NCBI GenBank assembly: GCA_003550305.1 | Contig: QKYT01000149.1 | Location: forward strand, 58,252 to 91,397 | Direction: 5' to 3' | From: Glomus cerebriforme | Lineage: Eukaryota; Glomeromycota; Glomeromycetes; Glomerales; Glomeraceae | Length of the DNA stretch: 33,146 nt | Part shown: piece after piece, positions 22,283-31,870 of the stretch | How the letters are laid out: the number at the start of each line of letters is the position of its first letter | Numbering within the stretch: position 1 is the first letter of the stretch | Translations under genes and position numbers: made by a program | Notes under the pieces: generated by a model | Told to the model about the DNA's origin: nothing | The model's database searches: none | Seen by the model: only the letters and a program-made list of their open reading frames with translations

Positions 22283-22317
22283 GTAATTTATCACTATAAT
22301 GTACCTTGTCATGTGAC
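22283..22317 (+). repeat. Left arm of a long-distance inverted repeat
   Basis: Complementary to 24009-24048: TCACATGACA and CATTATAGTGATAAATTA are identical on opposite strands, separated by 5 bp here and about 12 bp there. Weaker similarity continues outward (AATTTATAATAATTATTAGAA here). The arms could be the termini of an element of about 1.8 kb that holds copy D and the tandem triplication. Confidence 0.5.
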
Positions 22318-22674
22318 ATATTTTATCACATAACTTATACTATATAATAATTTATCACTTCCTATATTATACCTTAGTTTTCTATTTGATGTATTCTCTA
22401 TGTGTAGATCTTTATCCAAAATATAGACTCATATCCTATACCTCCATTAAATTTGGTTGGTTTATGATTGTATACTAAATATCAAGTTAATCAAAATATC
22501 ATAAAAAGACAAAATATCATGAAAAAACTTAGGTACAAACTTTTAAATATTAAAAGAAAAAAGAATTTTATATTTTTATGCACTTTAAAAATTAAAAAAA
22601 AAATTGTACATTTTAAATAAATAATAGAAAATATTAGTATATATTTTTGTATACTTAAAAATATTAGAAATAAA

Positions 22675-22880
22675 GTCAGAATATATTGTATCTAAGGTGG
22701 GTCTTGCTTCAGTTTCCACTCTAAGGACTTATATTATGTAAGTGCAATAGGTAATGCATTTCCATATTATAGTGAAGAGTGTTTTTACGATACCAATTTC
22801 TTTATATATTCTGACTATGTGCAATGAAATACTTTAATAAAAGGTTAGTAATATCATCTTATCTTCAAAAAAAAAAAAAA
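22675..22880 (+). mobile_element. 5'-truncated copy D of the retroposed poly(A) repeat
   Basis: TATCTAAGGTGGGTCTTGCT and TCAG match the 3' part of copy A (TATCTAAGAAGGATCTTGCT, TCAG), followed by ACTCTAAGGACTTAT. The copy ends with TTTAATAAAAGG, about 25 bp, then an A14 run. It is flanked by the direct repeat ATATTAGAAATAAA at 22661-22674 and 22880-22893, extended by extra A on both sides. A 5' truncation with poly(A) and a target-site duplication is the hallmark of LINE-type retroposition. Its last 130 bp differ from the ends of copies A and C. Confidence 0.75.
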
Positions 22881-22981
22881 TATTAGAAATAAAAATTTTA
22901 AATTATAATAAAATTATTTTATTTTATTTAATTTTAATAATTGTAAAGTATAGTTTATTATTATTTTATTATTAATACTAG

Positions 22982-23460
22982 TATTATTACAAAAAAAATT
23001 CATAATTTCACAACTATTTGAGCTAAATATACAAAAATTAATATGTAAGTATTTCAATAACTGCTAAATAATTTTACTTAAGCTTTCTTTATATATTTTC
23101 TTTAATCAAAGTATTCAAATTATATCTTGAAAATAAAAAATACAATTTTAATATTATTACAAAAAAATTCATAATTTTACAATCAGCTAAGCTAAATATA
23201 TAAAAATTAAAATACAAGTATTTCAATACTTGCTAAACAACTTTACTTAAGCTTTCTTTATATATTTTTTTTGATCAAAGTATTCAAATTATATCTTGAA
23301 AGTAAAAAATAAAAATATGTCTTGATATTATTAGAAAAAAATTTATAACTCCAATAACTCTTTATGAAAATTAATATACAAGTATTTTTATACCTGTTAA
23401 ATAATTTTCTTAGATATTTTTACTTATTTAGATTAACTTAAAATATTTAAATTGTCTTAT
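22982..23460. repeat. Tandem triplication with ~170-bp unit
   Basis: The block TATTATTACAAAAAAA TTCATAA starts at 22982 and recurs at 23152 (170 bp) and, more worn, at 23326 (174 bp). Each unit continues through CAAGTATTTCAATAC-, CTTAAGCTTTCTTTATATAT- and CAAAGTATTCAAATTATATC-like segments. Units 1 and 2 are about 90% alike by eye; unit 3 is degenerate and truncated near 23460. No coding capacity. Confidence 0.7.
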
Positions 23461-24008
23461 AAAATTTCTATAAAGTACAAAAAAATATGTTTTTTACAAA
23501 ATTATTTATGAAAATATTTATAAATTCATGATAATATTTTATGTGAAAGATATTAGCTTTATTGATTAATTAAAAAAAATAATTAAAACATATTTTTAAA
23601 AATAAAGAAAAGAGAAAAAAATAAAAATTTATCATAAATAATTAATAAACAAATAATTAATGTGACTGATGATAATGATAAACTAATCAAATTTAGAGAA
23701 TTTAGAATAAAATCCTAGATCTTAGGGTTTATATTAAGATTTTCCTTTTATTTTTATTATTTATTTAGAAACTTAAAATTTTTTCAGTATGATAAATACT
23801 ATTTGTTATATGTTATTCATCACATGTTTAATTTTGCCTAAATTTTATAACACTAGATAAAATTTTCTTATTTAGATAGATCTTAGATAACATTATATAA
23901 TCCAAAAAAGGCAATTCTATTTTTCTTAAAAATTAAAATTTTGGATTATGAAAATTTCTAAAAAGATAATTTTATTACAGATTATTTAAATCCAGTCAGA
24001 ATTATAAA
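23461..24008. other. A+T-rich DNA without genes
   Basis: Low-complexity sequence with no exon-like stretch recognised. Confidence 0.5.
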
Positions 24009-24048
24009 TCACATGACATTGGTGATGTATCATTATAGTGATAAATTA
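24009..24048 (-). repeat. Right arm of a long-distance inverted repeat
   Basis: Inverted partner of 22283-22317. Just inside lies CCAGTCAGAATTATAA (about 23991-24007), nearly repeated as CTGGTCAGAATTATAA near 26057 in the hAT-like element, which hints at a shared repeat origin. Confidence 0.5.
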
Positions 24049-24563
24049 TAAAATTCTAATTATTATATAATTTTTTAATATTTAGCAATTATAAAAAATT
24101 AAAATATATTATATTAGAATTATTTTATTAAGACAAGTCAAATAATAATAAATTTATTTTCTTATAATTACTAGTAGATGGCTAGTAATTTAAAATATTA
24201 GTATTTTAATTATACTACTTGATATTTTATAAAATATTTCAACATTTATAATAGCTAATACCTATAAACTACACAAAAATCATATGAATTTAAAAATTTA
24301 TAAATTAAAAATAAAACAATAATTTGAAAATTTAAAATCAATAAAATTATAGAACAATATATACTTAACATTTATTTTTTAAAGATATTATATAATTTTT
24401 GGAGTTATTATAATTTAAAATTCAAGAATTTTCATATAATATATATAAAAAAATAGAAAAATTTGAACTAAGGATCAGCACAATATATATATATGAAATT
24501 TTCATATAAAAATTAGTATTTCATTCCAAATTTTTTATGCTTTAATTAGATATAAGTATTAGT
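24049..24563. other. A+T-rich DNA without genes
   Basis: Low-complexity A+T-rich spacer between the inverted-repeat arm and the small foldback element. Nothing recognisable. Confidence 0.5.
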
Positions 24564-24683
24564 TATATCCTGGCTAATTAGGAATAAGTAAAATTTTACT
24601 AGGATTGAATAAATGATCGGCTAAAGACTGATCTTTTTCTGATTCTAAAGTAAAATTTTACTATTCCAATTAGCCAAGATATA
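24564..24683. mobile_element. Short foldback element (MITE-like)
   Basis: The left arm, 24564-24600, reads TATATCCTGGCTAATTAGGA then ATAAGTAAAATTTTACT. The right arm, 24651-24683, is its complement (on the minus strand TATATCTTGGCTAATTGGAA then TAGTAAAATTTTA). About 32 of 37 positions pair, with a 50-bp loop containing GATCGGCTAAAGACTGATC, itself a small hairpin. No coding capacity. Flanks do not show a clear duplication, so the superfamily is open. Confidence 0.65.
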
Positions 24684-25807
24684 CAGTAATTGATTTATCA
24701 CTTGCCATTTATATATATAGTAGTATATCACATTTTTTAGTATAAATATAATTTATTGTATCATTTTTTTTCTTTTGCTTCTTCTTTTATTATTTACATT
24801 TTAAAAAAATAAATTTTAAAAAAGCTTCTGAATTACTATGCTTGAAAAATGATACTGTCATTATAGATGAATTAAAAGAAATACTTTCTCATTTAGAAAA
24901 TATAAATATTTCTGAAATACATGAATTTTTAAAATCATTCAAATCAGCCACTTCAAAAGAATCATATGAATGTTCTATTATAAAAACCCTAGAAAAATAT
25001 GTTACTACATCAAAGCCTAAAAATACTAAGAAAAATACTAGATTGTAGTTCTCTAGATTTAAGGAATTTGTAAATGATATACAACCAAATATAGATTTAT
25101 TAACTCTTTATAATAAAAAAAAGTTATTGTACTTTTATTATATGAATTTATTGTAGTGATCAAAACAAGAGATAAGAAGGATTATAAAGCAAATTCATTA
25201 TATAGTAGAATATGTAGTATAAACAGATTTTATCAAGAATTGTTTAATAATAAGAAATCATTTAATATATATGAAGACTTTAAATTTAGAGTAGTTTGTG
25301 ATATGTTATATACTAGGATAATCAAGCTTAAAGAAATTAACAATGGTAAATACAATGTTGCAGTTACTCTTACAGATGAAGAAATAATCAAGATTTTTGA
25401 TCATCCTGATATATTAAATAAAATACCAAGTGGATTACTTAGAAGAGTATTTTTTATGGGTAGGATGTTGTATAGCACAAAGAGGTGATTCCTATTGTAA
25501 CCTTATGATTGAACATTTTAAGGAACGTGATGATGGAGGATTTAATATTATTACAATTCATAATAAAACTCATCAGAGAGGTTATTATCATCAAACAAAT
25601 TCTAATAAATCACTTACACATATTATTCCTTCTGATGAATCTAAAGGAAATGGAACATGCTATGATATTAAAAAAATATATAAGCCTACATCCAAAAATG
25701 CTGAAAAATCTTTTTTTCTTTATGTTAATAAAAATTCTGAAGGTAAAATTATTTTTTTATTAAAATTTAAAAATATGACTAATATAATTAACTTTTTAAT
25801 TTTAATA

Positions 25808-25824
25808 ATATTCTTTAGATATTG
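25808..25824. repeat. Left target-site duplication of copy C
   Basis: ATATTCTTTAGATATTG (17 bp), repeated exactly at 28280-28296. The duplicated segment contains the intron acceptor CTTTAG and the first exon bases of the recombinase gene. Confidence 0.92.
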
Positions 25825-25920
25825 GACACTCTCCCTGACAATCCCAACACCTATTTCTCCCAAAAAGTTTGGGAAAAAAAAGTTGCACTTTTTGGCCGTT
25901 TTGCTTTAAGAAAGCGGTTT

Positions 25921-25928
25921 TTTAGTTA
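25921..25928. repeat. Left 8-bp duplication of the nested hAT-like element
   Basis: TTTAGTTA, repeated at 26644-26651. In copy A the uninterrupted site reads TTTTAGTTTTTAGAAAAAG, so the second copy (TTTAGTTATAGAAAAAG) restores the alignment. Confidence 0.75.
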
Positions 25929-26643
25929 ATGTTGGACAATTAGACTAATTGACATTTTAAACATTTGTCCAAAACCCTATCCAAAACCTATCCAAAACCA
26001 AAACCTCTTTTTAATGGACAGGTTTTGAACAGATCACATGATTTAAAGTTAATTCTGGTCAGAATTATAACTAATTTTGTCTAATATTATAAATTAGTAA
26101 ATCATTTAATAATAAGAGAATTTTTTAGGACTAATAATATAGTTTTAATATTTATTAATAATTATTATTGAATAAAAAAAATTATACAAATTAGTTGAAT
26201 TCAGAAGATACAGATATATATTCTGGCTTTTCCAATTCTCTAATAAAAATATTACATAAATTCTATTTTACATTAATATCAATAGTAGGATGAGTATATG
26301 AACTTAATAATTTATTATTAAGTTCATCAGAATCTTCTATTACATAGCATAAATAATGTGGTGTAGATGAAAATAAAGTGATCAGAAACTTAGAATGTGA
26401 AGTGAAAAGAAAAAAAATTATCTTGATAAATTGATCTACAATTTACCAAATATGGGTTTTGGACAATTTTGGACAGTTTTGGACAAGTTTTGAACAGTCC
26501 AAAACTCAATTTTGGATAGTTTTGGACAGTCAAAACTCATAGAAATTTTGGACAATTTTGGTCTGTCTAAAAACCAGTTTTGGATTGTCCAAAATTTTCC
26601 AATTGAAAAAAGCAATTGGACAAGTCCAAAACCCATCACTGAA
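25929..26643. mobile_element. Non-autonomous hAT-like element with GTTTTGGACA arrays
   Basis: This 715-bp block is absent from copies A and B at the same point and is bounded by an 8-bp duplication, the hAT signature. The right end, on the minus strand, begins TTCAGTGATGGGTTTTGGAC; CAGTGATG also starts the hAT element at 31396. Subterminal arrays of TTTTGGACA / TGTCCAAAA occupy about 25970-26030 and 26454-26634. The right array has its own 11-bp inverted ends (GGGTTTTGGAC...GTCCAAAACCC). The interior carries a palindrome AATTCTG-GT-CAGAATT. No transposase frame is present. Confidence 0.7.
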
Positions 26644-26651
26644 TTTAGTTA
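26644..26651. repeat. Right 8-bp duplication of the nested hAT-like element
   Basis: Second TTTAGTTA; copy C sequence resumes here and aligns again with copy A. Confidence 0.75.
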
Positions 26652-28279
26652 TAGAAAAAGTATTGCTACACTACTGGAGTTAACTACAAAGCTTTAGAAA
26701 TTATGGATATTAATCTTTGGCTCACCAAGTTTCTTCACAAGTTAAGTTTATGATAATTTCCAGTCACTGATGTCTTTTTCAAAGTTAATACCTAAGGGAC
26801 CGCTTGGTATTCTCAGGTTCTCTTTTTTGCACAAGATGGAAAAGAAGACTTGTGGCTGCTTCTAGTGGATCCAAAAGTTAGCTTAGTGTAAAATTTCTTT
26901 AAAAGTAAAGATCTTTTCACAGAGTTGAAGCATGGGCTTGAATAATAAGGAAGCTCTTTCTGATATTCTGGATATAAGAGAAAGTAACCTAACTGGTTTG
27001 ATATTTAGTTATTTTTTATTTTAATTTAGCTTTCATTTTCTGGTTATTTCTAGATACTTCTCTCTGAATAGTTCCTGGAAAGGTGCAGCTTGTTGTTTTT
27101 TTCTTCATACTTGCTACTTTAAATGAGGGAAGTGGGGGTATCTGAAATTTAATCTGCAGCTGATCACTGTTATATGATTGGTTTCTATTGTTATTACATT
27201 TTCTTTAGTTTAGTTTCATAGTTGGTGATCCTTTTTATATGCCCTTAAGATGTTGATTTTAATTGGTTAGTTGATAAAAATTTTATTTGCTCACACTTTT
27301 CTTATTTTTGTATACTGAAAACTTCTTCTTAGTTTATTTGGCTTAAGTAACGTTAGAATACCATCTTTTTGTTTTTTTAACCTCATCCACCTAGATTATT
27401 ATTTGCATTGTCAGAAGTAGTTTTTTGCCGAATTCATGTAATCAACTTTATAGGGTCGCTAGATCAAAATGTGAAGGAATTGCCTACAAAACATAAGAGT
27501 AGAGATCTGATTGATATGTGCAATTGTAAAAATATAATATGCCTGTAACCAAGTCCTGGAAGCCATTGGAAAGCTTATTTGTTATATTTTTTTTTCCTTC
27601 TAGAGGCTGATATCAGCATTTGGTTTCTATAAAGTTATCAATATTTCTAGCTGGTTTGAAGACCCAAATTGTTTTGAGGGGAGATTTAGGCAACCTGATT
27701 GAAATTAGGTATAATGGGTAAGCCATAGAAGATTTTGTTCTAGGATGATGGAAGATTAGTAAATGATCTGGGAGACCCAGGCAGGGATTATTTTAGGTGA
27801 GGAAATATATATAGGGTTGGATAGGAAAAGTATTAGCAGGTTAGAGAAAATAGCGTTAAAAATAGCATATAAATTTCCATTAATAAGAGTGGTAATTTTT
27901 ATTGTGAGGTAAAGGTACCCTTCTAAGTACTCTATTCTTTAAAGGCAAGGTGAGACTCCTCAGGCTGGGTACATATGGAATTGTACCATACAGTTTGGTA
28001 ATAGTAGTTTTTTTCTACCTTGCTTCTCCGGTAAGTATGAAGTAACTTTGTCAGACCTTTTGCTCCTCTTCAAGACTGTGAGCATGTATAGATGTCTAAG
28101 GAAGGATGGTAACATCTTCTACCCACAATAGAGAAAATGTATACCCTTGTAACGGTTATGATAACTCTAATCAAATAAGAGTAACTTGTAATAATTGTAC
28201 TTAATTTAGTGTGCTAATAGTGTATTCTTGAATAATTATTAATAAAATTGGTACGTGTTCAAGATTTAAAAAAAAAAAT

Positions 28280-28296
28280 ATATTCTTTAGATATTG
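28280..28296. repeat. Right target-site duplication of copy C
   Basis: Exact second copy of ATATTCTTTAGATATTG. It regenerates a usable acceptor CTTTAG directly before the recombinase exon. Confidence 0.92.
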
Positions 28297-29869
28297 AAGC
28301 AAAAAAGTATATTTATACAATTACAGAAATTGATTGTACAAATAGATGGGTTGTAAACCACTCCTTAAGAAAACGTACTGCACAAAAATTAAATGATGAG
28401 AGATTAGATTTTCAAGCAATTATGAATGTAATATTGCACAGATCTTTAGCAAAAATAAGGTTTAAATTATTTTTAATTATATTTAGATATCGTTCACAAA
28501 ATGAGACTCAAAGATCAGAAATTGCAAAATTAACACTTCTGGGTAACAAGATAATTTTTTTAACAAATTACATATTTAATATGTAAATTTATTTTTAATT
28601 TATATTATATTATCAATAGGTTATACAAAAAGAAAATATAAATGATAATAGTGTAAAATAAGAAGAAAATCTTGATAAAAATAGTGCAAAACAAAAAGAA
28701 AATATTGACAAAAATTGTTTAGAAGAAGATTAAGTTTATAGTTCTGATAAATTTCACACATCATCAAGAAAAACTCTTTTTGAAGTTCAAAATATTACAA
28801 TTCTCTTAAAACACAAAAATGACAATTTGGATTTAATTAAAAACATTAAACTTAAATTTGTTAAATGTGTTAATATTACTATTAATATTGCAAAAGAATA
28901 ATTTTTATTATTATACTGGTAACGTAAATAGCAAAAATAATATAAATAGCAAAAATAATTAAAATAGTTAATTATACTTTTTACTGCAAAATTTACTAGA
29001 AATGCAAATAAATACATATAAAATATACTACCCAGTAAGTATAAATAAATTTGCATAAATGTGTAAATGGTGTCGATTAGGAATAATAATGATAATATGC
29101 TTATCAAAGAGAAAAACTATTGTTAAAAAAAAAAAATAAAATAGTAATAAAATATTTGTAAAAAAAAATCATGAGTCAATAATAAAAATAATTAGAAAAA
29201 TAAAAATGACAGTAGTTAAGATAAAATTGATTTATTAAATAAAGATAAAAATAAAAGTAAATTAGTTTAGTCAAGTAATATATACCTAAAACAAAAAAAA
29301 TGTAAATCTTATCTTATTAGAACAACCAAAAAATTAACTTATTTCAATAAATATGGATTATATAGTTTTTTTACAAAAGCTGCAAAAGAAATTTTGAATA
29401 TTTTAATACTTATAAATAAATAATCAAATTTAAATGATTTTAATGAAATTTTGGATGTTATAAAAAATAAACAATGATCAGTTTAATCTAAAAAAGAAAA
29501 TTGAAAGTTTGGGAATCAAATTTAAAAAAAAAAACAAAAATTATTAAATATATCTGAATTGAATATTTAAGAAAACTAGTTGATAATAGAAAAGGTAAAG
29601 TAAAGGCTAATATAGAAGTTGTACAATTGGTTTATATTAATAGTACTCCATATAGAACATGTAACTATTTATTATTAGACTAATTATTAGCTTTAATATA
29701 ATTATTTTAGATTGCATTAAGATTTTAAAAAAATATATAAAAATAATAGACTCTTTTTAATTTAAGAATTTAACATACTTTTTTTTTAAAAAAAAAGAAT
29801 TTCCAAAACAAATTATTTATTTTCTTTGTATTTATAAAAAATTATATCATTTTTTCTTATTTTTCATTA

Positions 29870-30005
29870 TTTGTTCTTTTAAAAAAATTATTCATTATTT
29901 GTAAAAAAATATATTATTCATCATTTGTAAAAAAAAATATTATTCATTATTTATAAAAAAAAAAATCATTCATTATTTATTAAAAAAAAATTATTTGTTA
30001 AGAAA
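29870..30005. repeat. Imperfect ~30-bp tandem repeat
   Basis: Four or five units of the type ATTATTCATTATTTGTAAAA, each followed by an A run of variable length. Expansion by slippage is likely. Confidence 0.65.
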
Positions 30006-31044
30006 AATATATATATAAAAAAAATACTAATAGCATATGAAATAATAGTAAAAGATATCAATGAAGCAATAGAAAATATGATTAAAATTTATAGAATAAT
30101 ATCAAATACATTAAGTAAGTAAATAATAATATTATATTTTAATATATAATATTATGTATCATAAAAAAAGAAAATTAAACATAAAAATATGTAAAAGAAA
30201 AAATCTTAATTATAATCTTTAATATATTAATGTTAATTCTATTAGCCCAGCATTAGTAATAAAATTAATATTCTTTATATTCTTGAAAATAGTAATATTA
30301 TTAGTAAATATTAAAAATATAATACTATCAAATAAATCCAATAATAAAATTTTATTAATTCATAGTTTGTTAAATTATTTAACAACTTTTTATTAAAACA
30401 AAAATTTTAAAAAAAAAATTATTAACAAGTTCATTATCATCAATAAGACTTTTTTTAATATCAAAATAAATTTTCAAAAATTTATAGTGAAACTTTAAAT
30501 ACTAAATAAGTGATTATCTGAAAATTTTTTCAAAATATAAAAGTTATTATATTTAATATTGAAAATATTAAGCAAAAGATTGTAAAATAATTTTTATAAG
30601 AAATTAAATTTTTTAATATTAATATTTATTTAAATTAATTTTTTAATATTTACTTTATTTTTCAATATTCTGTTTTTTTTTATATATATATATATTATTT
30701 TACTTTAGTAGAATGCTGAACTTTTTTTATTTAACTTAAGAAGTTTTTTTACTTTGGTAAGAAGCTAAAGATTTTATTTAACTTTAGTAGAAAGTCAAAG
30801 GTTCTTTTAGAAGAAGATTAAAGTTTTAAAATTTTAATAATAATAAATAAAAATCTTATTAAACTATATAAAAAAATTTTTATATAATATTTTTTACAAT
30901 ATTATAATTGTTAAACATATAAACTATATATTAATTTATATTGAAATAATGGTATATTACTTTTTAATATAATTATATTAAAGAGTAATATACTACTTAG
31001 ACTAAGTTATAGTACTATTCTATAATCTTGGTAGTACTGAATAT

Positions 31045-31195
31045 TACTCTATAATTTGAATACCACTTTAATATCACTCTATAATCTAAATATTACTTTA
31101 TAATCTAAATATCACTCTATAATTTAATTTCTATAATCTAATTATCATTCTATAATCTAATGTTTATAATTTAATTAACACTCTATAACTTATCT
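31045..31195. repeat. Imperfect ~20-bp tandem repeat
   Basis: Repeated units close to AATATCACTCTATAATCTAA, about seven to eight copies with substitutions and small deletions. Confidence 0.65.
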
Positions 31196-31395
31196 GCTTC
31201 TTTTTGATAAATATTTCTTTTATTCTCTAACTATTTCTTTATTAAGTTTTTTCTGATATTTATGATTTTATATTAATATGATTTTATTATCACTTTATAA
31301 TCTAATACTAATGCTAATTTATTCTTTTCTGAATGTAAAATAGATTGGAATAAAAGTTTCAGTTAAAGATACTTCAATTTAACCTCTTCTTGTAA

Positions 31396-31560
31396 CAGTG
31401 ATGTCAAATGACATTGTCATTTGACTAATTTTCAAATGACTTTAAATGATATCGAAATGACACGTGAATTTATGTCATTTAAAAAAACTATCATTTGCAA
31501 ATGACAAATGACAAAATGACATATGTCATTTCTAAGTGACAATGTCACCAACATTGTCAT
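31396..31560. repeat. hAT terminal and subterminal ATGACA repeats
   Basis: At least ten ATGACA/TGTCAT hexamers in 165 bp, several forming palindromes such as CAAATGACATTGTCATTTG and ATGACATATGTCAT. They probably bind the element's own transposase. Confidence 0.75.
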
Positions 31561-31870
31561 TATAATTAATACTTAATTTAGTAACATGCATATTACATAA
31601 TTAACTTGTTGATCAAAATTCTAATTAGCAAATCTTTAGATTGATGATATCCGAAATAGCTTGACAATTATGCAATGTCTATTTAATTTGGAAATCTTAA
31701 CAATGTTAATGCCATCCCATTCAGAAGATTCAGGAGATTCAGGAGAAATTTATTATTTGTTTGTCAAATCTGAAGATTTATTGATCTTTTTTCNCGTCTT
31801 CACATTTCAATCTTTTTTACATTGTATTTCTTGTTTTCAATATATATCAAATTTACTTAATAGAATTAAA

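Larger units (their letters stand above)
25825..28279 (+). mobile_element. Retroposed poly(A) repeat, copy C (interrupted by a hAT-like element)
   Basis: Colinear with copy A from the 5' end (GACACTCTCCCTG, CCTATTTCTCCC, AAGAAAGCGG) through CACCAAGTTTCTTCACAAGT, CACAAGATGGAA, CTTGTGGCTGCTTCT and AAGCATGGGCTTG to the GGAGATTT...CTGATTGAAA block near 27680. The last part differs from copies A and D. It ends with TTAATAAAATTGG, 20 bp, and an A11 run at 28268-28278. An exact 17-bp duplication flanks it. Minus the nested 715-bp element and its duplication it is about 1.73 kb. No long ORF is visible. Confidence 0.85.
24838..28610 (+). pseudogene. Crypton-type tyrosine recombinase pseudogene, split by copy C
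   Basis: Reading segments in three frames join into one protein of the tyrosine-recombinase type found in Crypton transposons (related to the ZMYM2/QRICH1 domain). They are 24842-25048, about 25135-25450, about 25450-25741, then 28291 to about 28604 after the insertion. Motifs: SLYSRICSINRFYQELF (core-binding domain), TLTDEEIIKIFDHP, LLRRVFF then AQRGDSYCNL with the first catalytic Arg, VNHSLRKRTAQ (His-x-x-Arg), ILHRSLAKIR (second His) and a candidate Tyr in RYRSQNETQ. So the R-H-R-H-Y set is still recognisable. Damage: a frameshift near the start ATG at 24838 (A run), a TAG at 25046, a frameshift before 25135 and one in the T6 run at about 25450. A 2.45-kb retroposon lies in the intron whose donor is GTAAAA at 25743. 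Confidence 0.72.
28611..31395. other. Long A+T-rich region without genes
   Basis: The first 300 bp still read as a degenerate Lys/Glu/Asn-rich tail of the recombinase (for example SSDKFHTSSRKTLFEVQN near 28745). Beyond that no gene is supported; the 106-codon minus-strand frame at 28787-29107 is an antisense run of hydrophobic codons. Short tandem-like repeats occur inside and are listed separately. Confidence 0.5.

Noticed and set aside
26436..26697. Frames rich in SKIMSFDCPKLSK-like repeats on both strands
   Set aside because: They are translations of the TTTTGGACA repeat array of the hAT-like element, not a repeat protein.
28787..29107. 106-codon minus-strand hydrophobic frame
   Set aside because: Antisense to the worn Lys/Asn-rich tail of the recombinase; composition explains it.
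29870..30005. Possible CRISPR-like array
   Set aside because: Units are imperfect A+T slippage repeats with no constant repeat and unique spacers, in a eukaryotic context.
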